From NCBI GenBank assembly GCA_029880265.1, contig JAOUOT010000001.1, positions 83,485 to 147,484 on the forward strand: a DNA stretch of 64,000 nucleotides, given 5' to 3'. The number at the start of each line of letters is the position of its first letter. The stretch's first letter is position 1. The notes below the pieces were generated by a model. That model saw only the letters and a list, made by a program, of their open reading frames with translations, was not told the DNA's origin and did no database searches. Both the position numbers and the translations under genes were made by a program. The DNA comes from Spirochaetia bacterium (GTDB lineage: Bacteria > Spirochaetota > Leptospiria > Turneriellales > JAOUOS01). Below, in pieces: positions 51,401 to 58,448 of the stretch.

Positions 51401-52967
51401 TTAGCCCCGGTAATACGGCTAAAGGGCTGTTTTTAAATGTAGATTCAGGAATTTTTATATCAATGTTAATTCTTTTGAAGATTTTTAACTTTTTATTGAT
51501 TTCTGTGAAAAATCTAAGATTTTGCCCAACAGACTCTGATTTGCCCAAAAATAAAATACCGTTATGGTTCAATGAATAATGAAATATTCGAAATATTTTT
51601 TCTTGCAGACCGGGCTTAAAATAAATTAAAAGATTTCTGCAGCTTATGGCGTCTACACGCACAAAAGGAGGGTCTTGTACCAAATCGTGGTTCGCGAATA
51701 CCACCATATCGCGAATTTTTCTATCTAGCATAAAAAAACGTTCTTTTTGCTTAAAGTATTTTTTTAACAAAACAGGCGAAATACCTTCTATAGAAGTTTC
51801 GAGATACAGCCCTTTTCGGCCGGTTTGTATTGATTCAAGGTTCGCGTCTGTGGCAAAAATCTGAACCTGATATTTTTCAAGCGCTGCGCCTAATTCTTCG
51901 GCTAAAAGTATCGCGATGCTGTAGGGTTCTTCGCCTGTGGCGCAGCCGGGCGCCCATATTCTAATGTGGTCTCCCGGTTTTTTTGTTTTTAAGATTTCTT
52001 TTAAGTTTATACGAAAAGCTTCAAAAGCCTCGGGGTCGCGAAAAAAAGAGGTTACGCAAATCATAAAATTAGAAGCAAGGGCCGCGAGTTCTGTTTTGGT
52101 AGACTCTGCGTATTTTATGTAAGAAGCCAAATCTTCAATTTGAAAAACGGTCATTCTACGCTGTATTTGACGGCTTAATGTGGCCTCTTTATAATTTGAA
52201 AAATCTAATTTTGTATGCTCATAGATCATTCGAATTAATTTTTGCATGGTATTCTCAGATTCTTCAATGTCTTTTACCGCAGAAACAGGCAAGCGGGGAC
52301 GCGAGATAATATCTAAAAGCTGGGTTCCTATTTCTGCCGGTTCAAGCACGAGGTCGGCCCCGGCTTTTATTGCCGAAACCGGCATGCTGTCAAATTTAGC
52401 CGTCTCGGGTTTTTGGGCTATGCTTATACCGCCTGCGGCAATGATGGCGCGCATGCCGTGCGACCCGTCTGAGCCGGTACCTGACAAAACTACGCCAATC
52501 GCTTTTTCGCCAAGCTCTTCGGCCATGCTTAAAAATAAATAGTCAACAGAAGGTTTGGGGCTGAATTCAGCAAGAGGCTTTCTTAGCTGCAAGCGGCCGT
52601 TTTTAATGAATACATCTGTATTGGGCGGAGTTACGTAAATAGTATCGGGCTCTGGTTTTAGGCCCGCTTTAATGCCCATAACCGGCAGTTTGGTTTGTCT
52701 TGAGAGTAAATCGGTCATCATTGACTTATGATGCGGCGACATATGCTGGGCTACAATGTAAGCAATATTCGCGTTGATTGGCGCCATAGATACAAACTGC
52801 GAAAGGGCCTCAAGACCCCCCGCCGAAGAGCCTATGCCCACTAAAACTAAATCATTATCTTTGAACTTTTTTTTGTTTGAAGAGCTTTGTTTAGGTTTTA
52901 ATTTTGTATCTTTTTTCTTGTTTTCAGATTTCTTATCTGTTTCGGTTTTCTTTTCAGTTTTTGCCAT
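48405..52967 (-). CDS. CheB-CheR-PAS hybrid histidine kinase
   Basis: This 1520-residue cytoplasmic fusion begins with a basic tail, then a CheB methylesterase-like domain (about 45-230). Its triad is visible in GIGSSAGGLEAL (Ser), AQHMSPHHKS (His) and VLSGTGSDGSHGM (Asp). A CheR-like methyltransferase follows (about 240-500; SNFMICVTSFFRDPEAF, IWAPGCATGEEPYSIA, ISCRNLLIYF). A long coiled coil of ELETSNEEL repeats leads to three or four PAS domains. Next are HisKA (SVMSHELRTPLN, H1139), HATPase (FKPFYRVEPNTSDIEGNGIGLSISK) and a receiver with D1439 (DLVLMDINLPGMNG). No membrane segments are visible. It could act on chemoreceptors and phosphorelay at once. Confidence 0.93.
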   Translation of the reverse strand: MAKTEKKTETDKKSENKKKDTKLKPKQSSSNKKKFKDNDLVLVGIGSSAGGLEALSQFVSMAPINANIAYIVAQHMSPHHKSMMTDLLSRQTKLPVMGIKAGLKPEPDTIYVTPPNTDVFIKNGRLQLRKPLAEFSPKPSVDYLFLSMAEELGEKAIGVVLSGTGSDGSHGMRAIIAAGGISIAQKPETAKFDSMPVSAIKAGADLVLEPAEIGTQLLDIISRPRLPVSAVKDIEESENTMQKLIRMIYEHTKLDFSNYKEATLSRQIQRRMTVFQIEDLASYIKYAESTKTELAALASNFMICVTSFFRDPEAFEAFRINLKEILKTKKPGDHIRIWAPGCATGEEPYSIAILLAEELGAALEKYQVQIFATDANLESIQTGRKGLYLETSIEGISPVLLKKYFKQKERFFMLDRKIRDMVVFANHDLVQDPPFVRVDAISCRNLLIYFKPGLQEKIFRIFHYSLNHNGILFLGKSESVGQNLRFFTEINKKLKIFKRINIDIKIPESTFKNSPLAVLPGLNRLEIKKTVEKELSLTEIADKTLKNHFVPPSILANKNGDILELFGDLSPFIKFKSGKADFSLFTIINASIRAELRAIMQKAMRSGSKTYTNSFEITANNEKKIYRAVVVPLDESELKNEAVLVSFEAMRLVSQNSKKEVRLDKAAAEKMAELEHELTITRESLQTVIEELETSNEELQSLNEESQAANEELQASNEELETSNEELQATNEELTTVNDELSFKTNLLAEALDDMEIIQNSSDRAILVVDNSLNIRRFNNNSFLYFKIDSGLKTPNLTTTPLLFENETFIQAVRSANKNGKSHKSQFQIANRFCELEIFPYKHKQTETDGGAIINIQDITERAAAQKAIEESEVRFRSMVENAGDAIYIHDRFGKIIDVNKVALEQTGYTREEMVTLSVAQLDVGIDFSDLRKTWDMGPADPEKYPLNIETAHRRKDGSVFPIEVRINLIPHENDYLYLAVVRDISEREETKKKLNDKIRELDFQKLALDNHAKVVSFNDKGEIIYVNKKFCEITGYTEKELLGKKYNIFKTNEDSKGLYEAVLKTIETGKICQKNIINQKKDGSLFWADSTIVPFTDKDGKVFQYIAILTDVTERVSAQTEAEKASRAKSDFLSVMSHELRTPLNVIMGFGQLLSGSDAHPLSEEQLKWVNFIQNSSEHLLELIDDILDLSKIESGKISLAVENMIPELIIFETLPIIETMAKKRNVSFDLKSSLNCTDCSIPCAINADPVRFRQILLNLLSNAVKYNQEGGSYGLLCEVDSEDQIRFTVTDTGRGIPKEKQSDIFKPFYRVEPNTSDIEGNGIGLSISKTLTELMGGKIGFSSKVNKGSEFYIEFTMTKRENNLSVNKKKKSQNMLTGKAAASVDKKVVYIEDNPGNLYLMQQIFSNINSTKMLSAHNAEIGLVLIEKEKPDLVLMDINLPGMNGIEALKKLREYDMLNKIPVVAVSANVMKTDIENAMKAGFDGYITKPFDIDEIIKIVSSSLNLKIKDNHQIHKVF

Positions 52968-53099
52968 TCATAAGTCTCGCCACGCTTAATTTGTAATATC
53001 TTTACGGCATATAAATTATACTAATATGTTTTTTATAATGTATATAAGAAATTTTCGTGGGGGTCAAATTATTTATGAATTTTTTAAAAAAAAAGAAAA

Positions 53100-53336
53100 C
53101 TAAAGCCCTCTATGCGTACCGTCGCAAAAAGGAGGATTTTTGGTATGCTTGCACAAACACAAAGAATAGTTTTTTTTCTCTTCAATAGTAAAAGCGACAG
53201 GCAAAAAATCTGTTCCCTGATGACTGCCGTCGCAGAAAGGCTGGCTCTTCGATTCGCCGCATTTACACCAGTATTTTTCGCCCGGCTCAAGTTCAAGATG
53301 CATTGATTTTTTATCGTATATTTTTGGATTGCTCAT
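53100..53336 (-). CDS. Dual CDGSH-type iron-sulfur protein
   Basis: The 78-residue protein starts at ATG 53336 (MSNPKIYDKKSMHLEL). It carries two CDGSH motifs, CKCGESKSQPFCDGSH and CLCKHTKNPPFCDGTH, each with the three cysteines and one histidine that hold a labile 2Fe-2S cluster. Two-motif CDGSH proteins are common in bacteria and are thought to take part in redox or iron-sulfur transfer. No membrane anchor is present. It is last in an apparent operon after the ICMT-like and DksA-like genes. A short, damaged relative lies at 58220-58315. Confidence 0.9.
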   Translation of the reverse strand: MSNPKIYDKKSMHLELEPGEKYWCKCGESKSQPFCDGSHQGTDFLPVAFTIEEKKNYSLCLCKHTKNPPFCDGTHRGL

Positions 53337-53406
53337 AGTGTTAATATGCAATAAATTTTACAAATAGCAAAATAAATATTAAACGGCCCGCGTAATTTAC
53401 TCTAAC

Positions 53407-53736
53407 TTAAGCGCACTTTACGCAAAGCTCAGCTTCGGGAACGGCCAGTATTCTTTCTATGGGTATGCTTTTGCCGCATTTGGCGCATATGCCGAACTCA
53501 GGGTCAGATAAGCGACCAAGCGTACTTTCAAGTTTAACAAGTTTTTCTTGCTGGGCCCTTAAGTTTTTTTCGCGTACTCCTTTTTCGCCTAATGCTTCAA
53601 GGCGCGATAACCTGCCAATGGCAATATCGGGCGATATCGGTTTCAGGGCGTCTTGTAAAAGTTCTATGTTCTTTTTTCTTTCATTTATTGATTCTTTAAT
53701 TTGCTTTTCAAGTTCTTTTAATTCGTTTACAGTCAT
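53407..53736 (-). CDS. DksA/TraR-type zinc finger protein
   Basis: The 109-residue protein has an N-terminal coiled coil (KELEKQIKESINERKKNIELLQDALK...). A C-terminal C4 zinc finger follows: GICAKCGKSIPIERILAVPEAELCVKCA, which is the DksA/TraR signature. It also contains DIAIGRLSRLEALGEKGVREK before the finger, as in DksA-like proteins that enter the RNA polymerase secondary channel. A role in transcription control is likely but unproven. It is shorter than Escherichia coli DksA (151). It sits between the ICMT-like gene and the CDGSH gene. Confidence 0.85.
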   Translation of the reverse strand: MTVNELKELEKQIKESINERKKNIELLQDALKPISPDIAIGRLSRLEALGEKGVREKNLRAQQEKLVKLESTLGRLSDPEFGICAKCGKSIPIERILAVPEAELCVKCA

Positions 53737-53747
53737 AATCTAAACCC

Positions 53748-54290
53748 CTAATATACAAAAGGCAATAGCCTTTTACTTTTTTTCATATAATCAAGATAAC
53801 TATCGCCAAACTTTTCTATATTTTCTTTTTCTTCAATCTTGGCAATTAGGCCAAGCAAAATGGTTACGCCGAAGGTAAGCATGGCCCCTAAAATAGAAAT
53901 ATTTTTCAAGAAAGAACCCCAGCATAAATAAAAAAGAGAAGCATACATAGGATGTCTTATATACTTGTAAACTGCCCTGTCGACAAGTTTTGTTGTCGTT
54001 TCAATACCTTTTACCGGAGCGCCTTTTTTATGCAAATTATAAACGGCAGTGATTACCAGAATAACAGATACAGAAAGCAAGATCCATGAAAGAATCTGAA
54101 ATAATGAGAAAGGGTTTTCAAACCAGTATTTTGAATTAATAAGTATTAAAATTAAAATGCTCTCAAAAACAAAAAACCGATAAAAGCCCCGTGACGAAAA
54201 TTTTCTTAAATAGGGCCATGATACATAAATAAAAATTATAGAAAAAAAGGCAAAAATAATTATATTAATAACCATATTGACGGGCAGCAT
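53748..54290 (-). CDS. Isoprenylcysteine-type/PEMT-family membrane methyltransferase
   Basis: The 180-residue membrane protein has four or five helices. The ICMT/PEMT-family motif is at the C-terminal half, YKYIRHPMYASLFYLCWGSF, which includes the SAM-contacting RHPxY, and IEEKENIEKFGDSYLDYMKKSKRLLPFVY follows. It would methylate a lipid or thiol-like substrate at the membrane, though many bacterial relatives have no known substrate. The first three helices are unconserved. It is first in the operon with the DksA-like and CDGSH proteins and is divergent from the hybrid kinase at 54362. Confidence 0.85.
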   Translation of the reverse strand: MLPVNMVINIIIFAFFSIIFIYVSWPYLRKFSSRGFYRFFVFESILILILINSKYWFENPFSLFQILSWILLSVSVILVITAVYNLHKKGAPVKGIETTTKLVDRAVYKYIRHPMYASLFYLCWGSFLKNISILGAMLTFGVTILLGLIAKIEEKENIEKFGDSYLDYMKKSKRLLPFVY

Positions 54291-54361
54291 ATAAACTAAT
54301 AATGATCCTGTCTATTAAAATTAAGCTTAACTTATAAAACAAACGATATTATTGTTAACCC

Positions 54362-57300
54362 ATGAAATCGGTAAAAAAATATTTCTTGCTTCGTTCGGCA
54401 GGGGCCTTTCTTTTTTTGGCGGCCTTATTTTATATAGTCTTTTTGGTTCGATATAACTATAATTACGGCCTTTTAAAAAATCATGCCGAAGAAGACGTAG
54501 CCAATCATTCTAAACTGCTACAAAACAGAGTTTACAATATAATTTCTGATCTGATGATTCTTTCAAAATCAGAAGAGATTTTAGAGTTTTCTTCAGCCGG
54601 GCGCCGGCATAATAAACAAAAAGCCGCCCAGAATATTTTCAGGTTTTTACAATATAAAAATATTTACGATCAAATACGCTTTATTGACAATAACGGTCTT
54701 GAGCAAATCAGAATCAATTACAATTACGGCGGCACAGCGATTATTGAAAATCATAAACTGCAAGATAAAAGCGACAGATATTATTTTAAAGAGAGCATCA
54801 TATTAAATAAAAATGAAATTTATATTTCGCCGATGGATTTAAACATAGAGAACCGAGAAATTGAAAAACCATTAAAACCCGTACTTAGAATCGCGACCGT
54901 GATTTTTGATAAAAACGACAATAAAAAGGGAATACTTATCATAAACGTGTTGGCAGATTATATATTAAAAAGCCTCAACTCTCATGGCAAAGAAGAATCA
55001 GATATTCACAGTTTAATAAACGCTGAAGGATACTGGCTAAAGAGCGATTTAAAAGAAAAAGAATGGGGGTTTATGTATGCCGACAAAAAAGACGTTAAAT
55101 TTCAAAAGGAATTTCCCGAAGAATGGGAAAAAATAACTTCCTTAAAAGAAGCAACCATTGAAACAGAAAACGGTATTTTTGTTTTTAAAAAAATATACCC
55201 GGTTCAGTTTATGGCAGACCTTCAAAAAAACAAGGCTGTCTCTATTGATCACAAAGCCCATGAATATCACTGGTACCTTATTTCGCGGGTTCCCATATTA
55301 AAATTAAGCGAAAAAAGTAAAAGTATTCGAAATGAATTAATACTTATATTCATAATTGTTTATCTTATAATCTTACTTTTTAATTATTTGATGACGAAAC
55401 ATCAAGAGAAAGAACGTTTATTTGAAGAAAAATACGCTCTTCATGTAAAGCAGACGCCTCTGGGGGTTATTCAATGGGATCACGATTTTAAGGTTCTGGA
55501 ATGGAACCCGGCAGCCGAAGAAATTTTCGGTTTTTCTAAAGAAGAGGCCATGGGCCGGCATCCTACAGAAATCATTCTGCCTGAAAACGTCAAAGACGAC
55601 GCTGTCGACGAGATTTGGCAGGCGCTCATAGAACAAAAAGGCGGCTCTAGAAGCACAAATAATAATCTTACAAAAGACGGCAGAACCATTACCTGCGAAT
55701 GGTACAACACTACTCTTGTTAACAACGAAGGTAAAGTTGTCGGAGTTGCCTCTATCGTTCAAGATATTACAGAAAAAGAAATAAACCGCGAAGAACTTGA
55801 ACTTTACCGCCAGATGATTGAAAAAACCGCCGACCCGGTTTTTATGATTGACGATGACGACAATTGTCGAATGACCTTTGTCAATGAGGCGGCGGTAAAA
55901 CATTTTGGGGCCCCAAGAGAAGAAATACTGACCTGGCGAATTCCCGATTGGGATCCCAATTTTACGTATGAAAAACTGCCGGAACACGTAAAAGAAATTA
56001 AATCGATAAAAAATCTTACTATCGAATCGCTTCATCGAAAAAAATCGGGAGAAATTGTGCCGGTAGAAATTTCAATCAACTATATTTTATATCATGGCAG
56101 AATTTGTCACTTTGGCTACTTTAGAAACATATCTCAAAGAAAACAATCTGAAGAAGATTTAAAAACGGCCCAAACGCAGCTGACTGAAATCAATAACGCG
56201 TTTTTAACGTTCACGCACAACCATGAAGATAACATGAATAAAATTACGGCTCTGGCGGGTAACCTGCTTGGCGGCGTCTGCGCTTTATATAACCGTATTT
56301 CTGACGGAATGCTTTGCTCTCTGGGAACATGGAACGCTCCGCCCGATTATAATCCGTTTGATAAGCCAGAAGGGCACATCTGTTATGACGTAATTCAGCA
56401 GAAAAGAGAAGGCGTCTTTTTAATTCGCGATCTGCAAAATACATCTTACGCGAAAACCGACCCGAATGTGGCGCCTTATAAACTTGAAACGTATGCCGGT
56501 CACGCTGTAAAACGCTACGGCGAAACGGTTGGCTCTTTGTGCGTGGTGTTTGAGCGCGACGTTCAACTTACCAATAACCAGACAGAAATTCTCGGCATTT
56601 TAGCCTCGGCCATAGGGCTTGAAGAAGAAAGAATGCAAGACGACGCCCAACTTGTAAACGCCCGCATGGCCGCCGAAAACGCCAACCGCGCCAAAAGCGA
56701 ATTTTTAGCGAATATGAGTCATGAGATAAGAACCCCCATGAACGCCATTATGGGTTTTACCAGTCTTTTATCTGAGCATATAATCGAAGAAAAGCAGAAA
56801 TCATATTTAAATTCGGTACAACTTGCAAGCAAAACACTGCTGAAATTAATTAACGATATTCTTGATTTGTCAAAAATTGAAGCCGGGGCTTTAAGTATCG
56901 AAAAGAATAATTTTAATGTGCATGATCTTTTTAGTGAAATGAAAATTATTTTTTCGCAAAAAACTTCTGAAAAAAATATAGATTTTATTCTCGAAATAGA
57001 AAAAGATCTGCCGACGGCAATCGTTCAAGACGAAATTCGACTCAGGCAAATACTCTTAAACCTGCTTGGCAACGCGATAAAATTTACAGACAGGGGCCAT
57101 GTCAAATTATCGGTCGCCAAAGAATATGTTGACGACGACGAAAGCATGTTGAATCTGAAATTTTCTGTTGAAGATTCGGGCATAGGCATAAGAGAAGAAG
57201 ACCAAAAAGCGGTATTTGACGCGTTTTTACAATCTAAAGAACAATCTCATTCAAAATACGGCGGTACGGGTTTGGGCCTTACGATAACAAAAAGGCTCGT

Positions 57301-58168
57301 AGAAATGATGGATGGATCCATTTCAATGCAAAGTACCCCCGGCAAAGGAACAACTTTTTCTGTATTGATAAAAAATGTCGCCGTGGCCGCTTTTGAAACA
57401 GAATCTAAACAGAGAAAAGAAAAAACTCCAAATTATGTCTTTGAAAAAGCCAATATTCTTGTAGTTGACGACATTCTCGAGAACAGAGAATTGATAAAAG
57501 GATATCTTGAAAAATACGGTTTTGAAATTTTTGAGGCTGAAAACGGCAAAGAAGCCGTAGATTTTGCCGAAAAATTTTCTCCTGATTTGATATTCATGGA
57601 TATGCGTATGCCCGTAATGGACGGTCATCAAGCCGTTAAAATCTTAAAAGAAAACGAAAAAACCCGACAAATTCCGATTGTCGTTTTAACCGCCTCTGTG
57701 GTAAAAAGCGAACAAAGCCAAATTAGAGAAATCTGCGAAGGATATTTAAGAAAACCAATTCATAAAAAAGATTTAATAGAAGAAACGGCAAAATATCTTT
57801 CTAACCGCATTGAAGAGACAAAACCGGCTTCAGAAAAAGAAGACGCTGTTTCAAATTTTGAAAAATATATTATAGGCGATAAGAGCTTCGATGTTGCATG
57901 GCAAAATAATGACCTAAAATCTGAATTATTACGACAGATAGAACAAGAAATAGAGCCAGAGGGCAAAAATCTTTCAGACGCTTCTTCAATTAGCGATTTT
58001 AGAGAGTTTTCAGAAAAAATAAAAGAAATGAATAAAAGATATGAAAACAAACATCTGATATATTTTGCCGATAAACTTGATTTTCATGTCAACAAATATG
58101 ACGTCTCGGGTTTGCTAGAAACCTTAAAAGCGATACCTTTAGTTATAGACAGAATAAAAACAAGTTAG
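54362..58168 (+). CDS. Membrane hybrid histidine kinase (Cache-PAS-PAS-GAF-HisKA-HATPase-REC)
   Basis: The 1268-residue kinase has TM1 (about 10-30), a periplasmic double-Cache-like sensor and TM2 (ELILIFIIVYLIILLFNYLM). Then come PAS1 (QTPLGVIQWDHDFKVLEWNPAAEEIFGF), PAS2, and GAF (NNAFLTFTHNHEDNMNKITAL...GHAVKRYGETVGSLCVVF). HisKA has H787 in FLANMSHEIRTPMNAIMGF. The HATPase has SKYGGTGLGLTITKRL, and REC has D1080 in DLIFMDMRMPVMDG. About 100 C-terminal residues form a helical tail. It is a close paralogue of the next kinase. Its upstream neighbour group (CDGSH, DksA, ICMT) is on the other strand. The ligand is unknown. Confidence 0.93.
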   Translation: MKSVKKYFLLRSAGAFLFLAALFYIVFLVRYNYNYGLLKNHAEEDVANHSKLLQNRVYNIISDLMILSKSEEILEFSSAGRRHNKQKAAQNIFRFLQYKNIYDQIRFIDNNGLEQIRINYNYGGTAIIENHKLQDKSDRYYFKESIILNKNEIYISPMDLNIENREIEKPLKPVLRIATVIFDKNDNKKGILIINVLADYILKSLNSHGKEESDIHSLINAEGYWLKSDLKEKEWGFMYADKKDVKFQKEFPEEWEKITSLKEATIETENGIFVFKKIYPVQFMADLQKNKAVSIDHKAHEYHWYLISRVPILKLSEKSKSIRNELILIFIIVYLIILLFNYLMTKHQEKERLFEEKYALHVKQTPLGVIQWDHDFKVLEWNPAAEEIFGFSKEEAMGRHPTEIILPENVKDDAVDEIWQALIEQKGGSRSTNNNLTKDGRTITCEWYNTTLVNNEGKVVGVASIVQDITEKEINREELELYRQMIEKTADPVFMIDDDDNCRMTFVNEAAVKHFGAPREEILTWRIPDWDPNFTYEKLPEHVKEIKSIKNLTIESLHRKKSGEIVPVEISINYILYHGRICHFGYFRNISQRKQSEEDLKTAQTQLTEINNAFLTFTHNHEDNMNKITALAGNLLGGVCALYNRISDGMLCSLGTWNAPPDYNPFDKPEGHICYDVIQQKREGVFLIRDLQNTSYAKTDPNVAPYKLETYAGHAVKRYGETVGSLCVVFERDVQLTNNQTEILGILASAIGLEEERMQDDAQLVNARMAAENANRAKSEFLANMSHEIRTPMNAIMGFTSLLSEHIIEEKQKSYLNSVQLASKTLLKLINDILDLSKIEAGALSIEKNNFNVHDLFSEMKIIFSQKTSEKNIDFILEIEKDLPTAIVQDEIRLRQILLNLLGNAIKFTDRGHVKLSVAKEYVDDDESMLNLKFSVEDSGIGIREEDQKAVFDAFLQSKEQSHSKYGGTGLGLTITKRLVEMMDGSISMQSTPGKGTTFSVLIKNVAVAAFETESKQRKEKTPNYVFEKANILVVDDILENRELIKGYLEKYGFEIFEAENGKEAVDFAEKFSPDLIFMDMRMPVMDGHQAVKILKENEKTRQIPIVVLTASVVKSEQSQIREICEGYLRKPIHKKDLIEETAKYLSNRIEETKPASEKEDAVSNFEKYIIGDKSFDVAWQNNDLKSELLRQIEQEIEPEGKNLSDASSISDFREFSEKIKEMNKRYENKHLIYFADKLDFHVNKYDVSGLLETLKAIPLVIDRIKTS

Positions 58169-58219
58169 AATAATATAACAGCATAACGCGAGATTCGACC
58201 ATACTTTAGACAATCAACG

Positions 58220-58315
58220 CTACAGCTCTTTATGTTTACCGTCGCAAAAAGGCATTCTTTTCGATTCGCCGCAATGGCGCCAGTACTTTTCAAAAAGGTC
58301 AAGCTTAATAAACAT
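58220..58315 (-). pseudogene. Degenerate short CDGSH gene remnant
   Basis: Minus-strand reading from ATG 58315 gives MFIKLDLFEKYWRHCGESKR and ends MPFCDGKHKEL before TAG. Aligned with the intact CDGSH gene (LELEPGEKYWCKCGESKSQPFCDGSH), it matches over the first motif. The first cluster cysteine is Arg, the S of CDGSH is Lys, and the second motif is missing. The frame continues open upstream for 10 more codons from ATG 58345. It cannot bind a normal 2Fe-2S cluster. It lies between two paralogous kinases, on the same strand as the intact copy relative to the first kinase, so it looks like a relic of a block duplication. It is absent from the ORF track as its own frame. Confidence 0.75.
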
Positions 58316-58448
58316 ATTGACGCAGAGCATAAATAATGAGAACATTCCATATAAAAAAAGCTAAATAACTCTTATTTAAGAGATTAGTTGTTTAAAATGC
58401 GCAATTTGGGGGGTGTTATTTGTTTAAGAATGAAGAAAAAAAAGATAT

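Noticed and set aside
55418-56035. 205-residue minus-strand ORF
   Set aside because: Antisense to the PAS region of the hybrid kinase, rich in Phe/Arg/Asn, no recognisable domain; treated as a shadow.
58165-58350. Track ORF of 61 residues on the minus strand
   Set aside because: It is in a different frame from the CDGSH remnant; only the frame at 58220-58315 aligns with the intact CDGSH protein.
58369-58382. Small palindrome CTCTTA-TT-TAAGAG upstream of the second kinase
   Set aside because: Six-base AT-rich arms of this type are expected by chance in such sequence.
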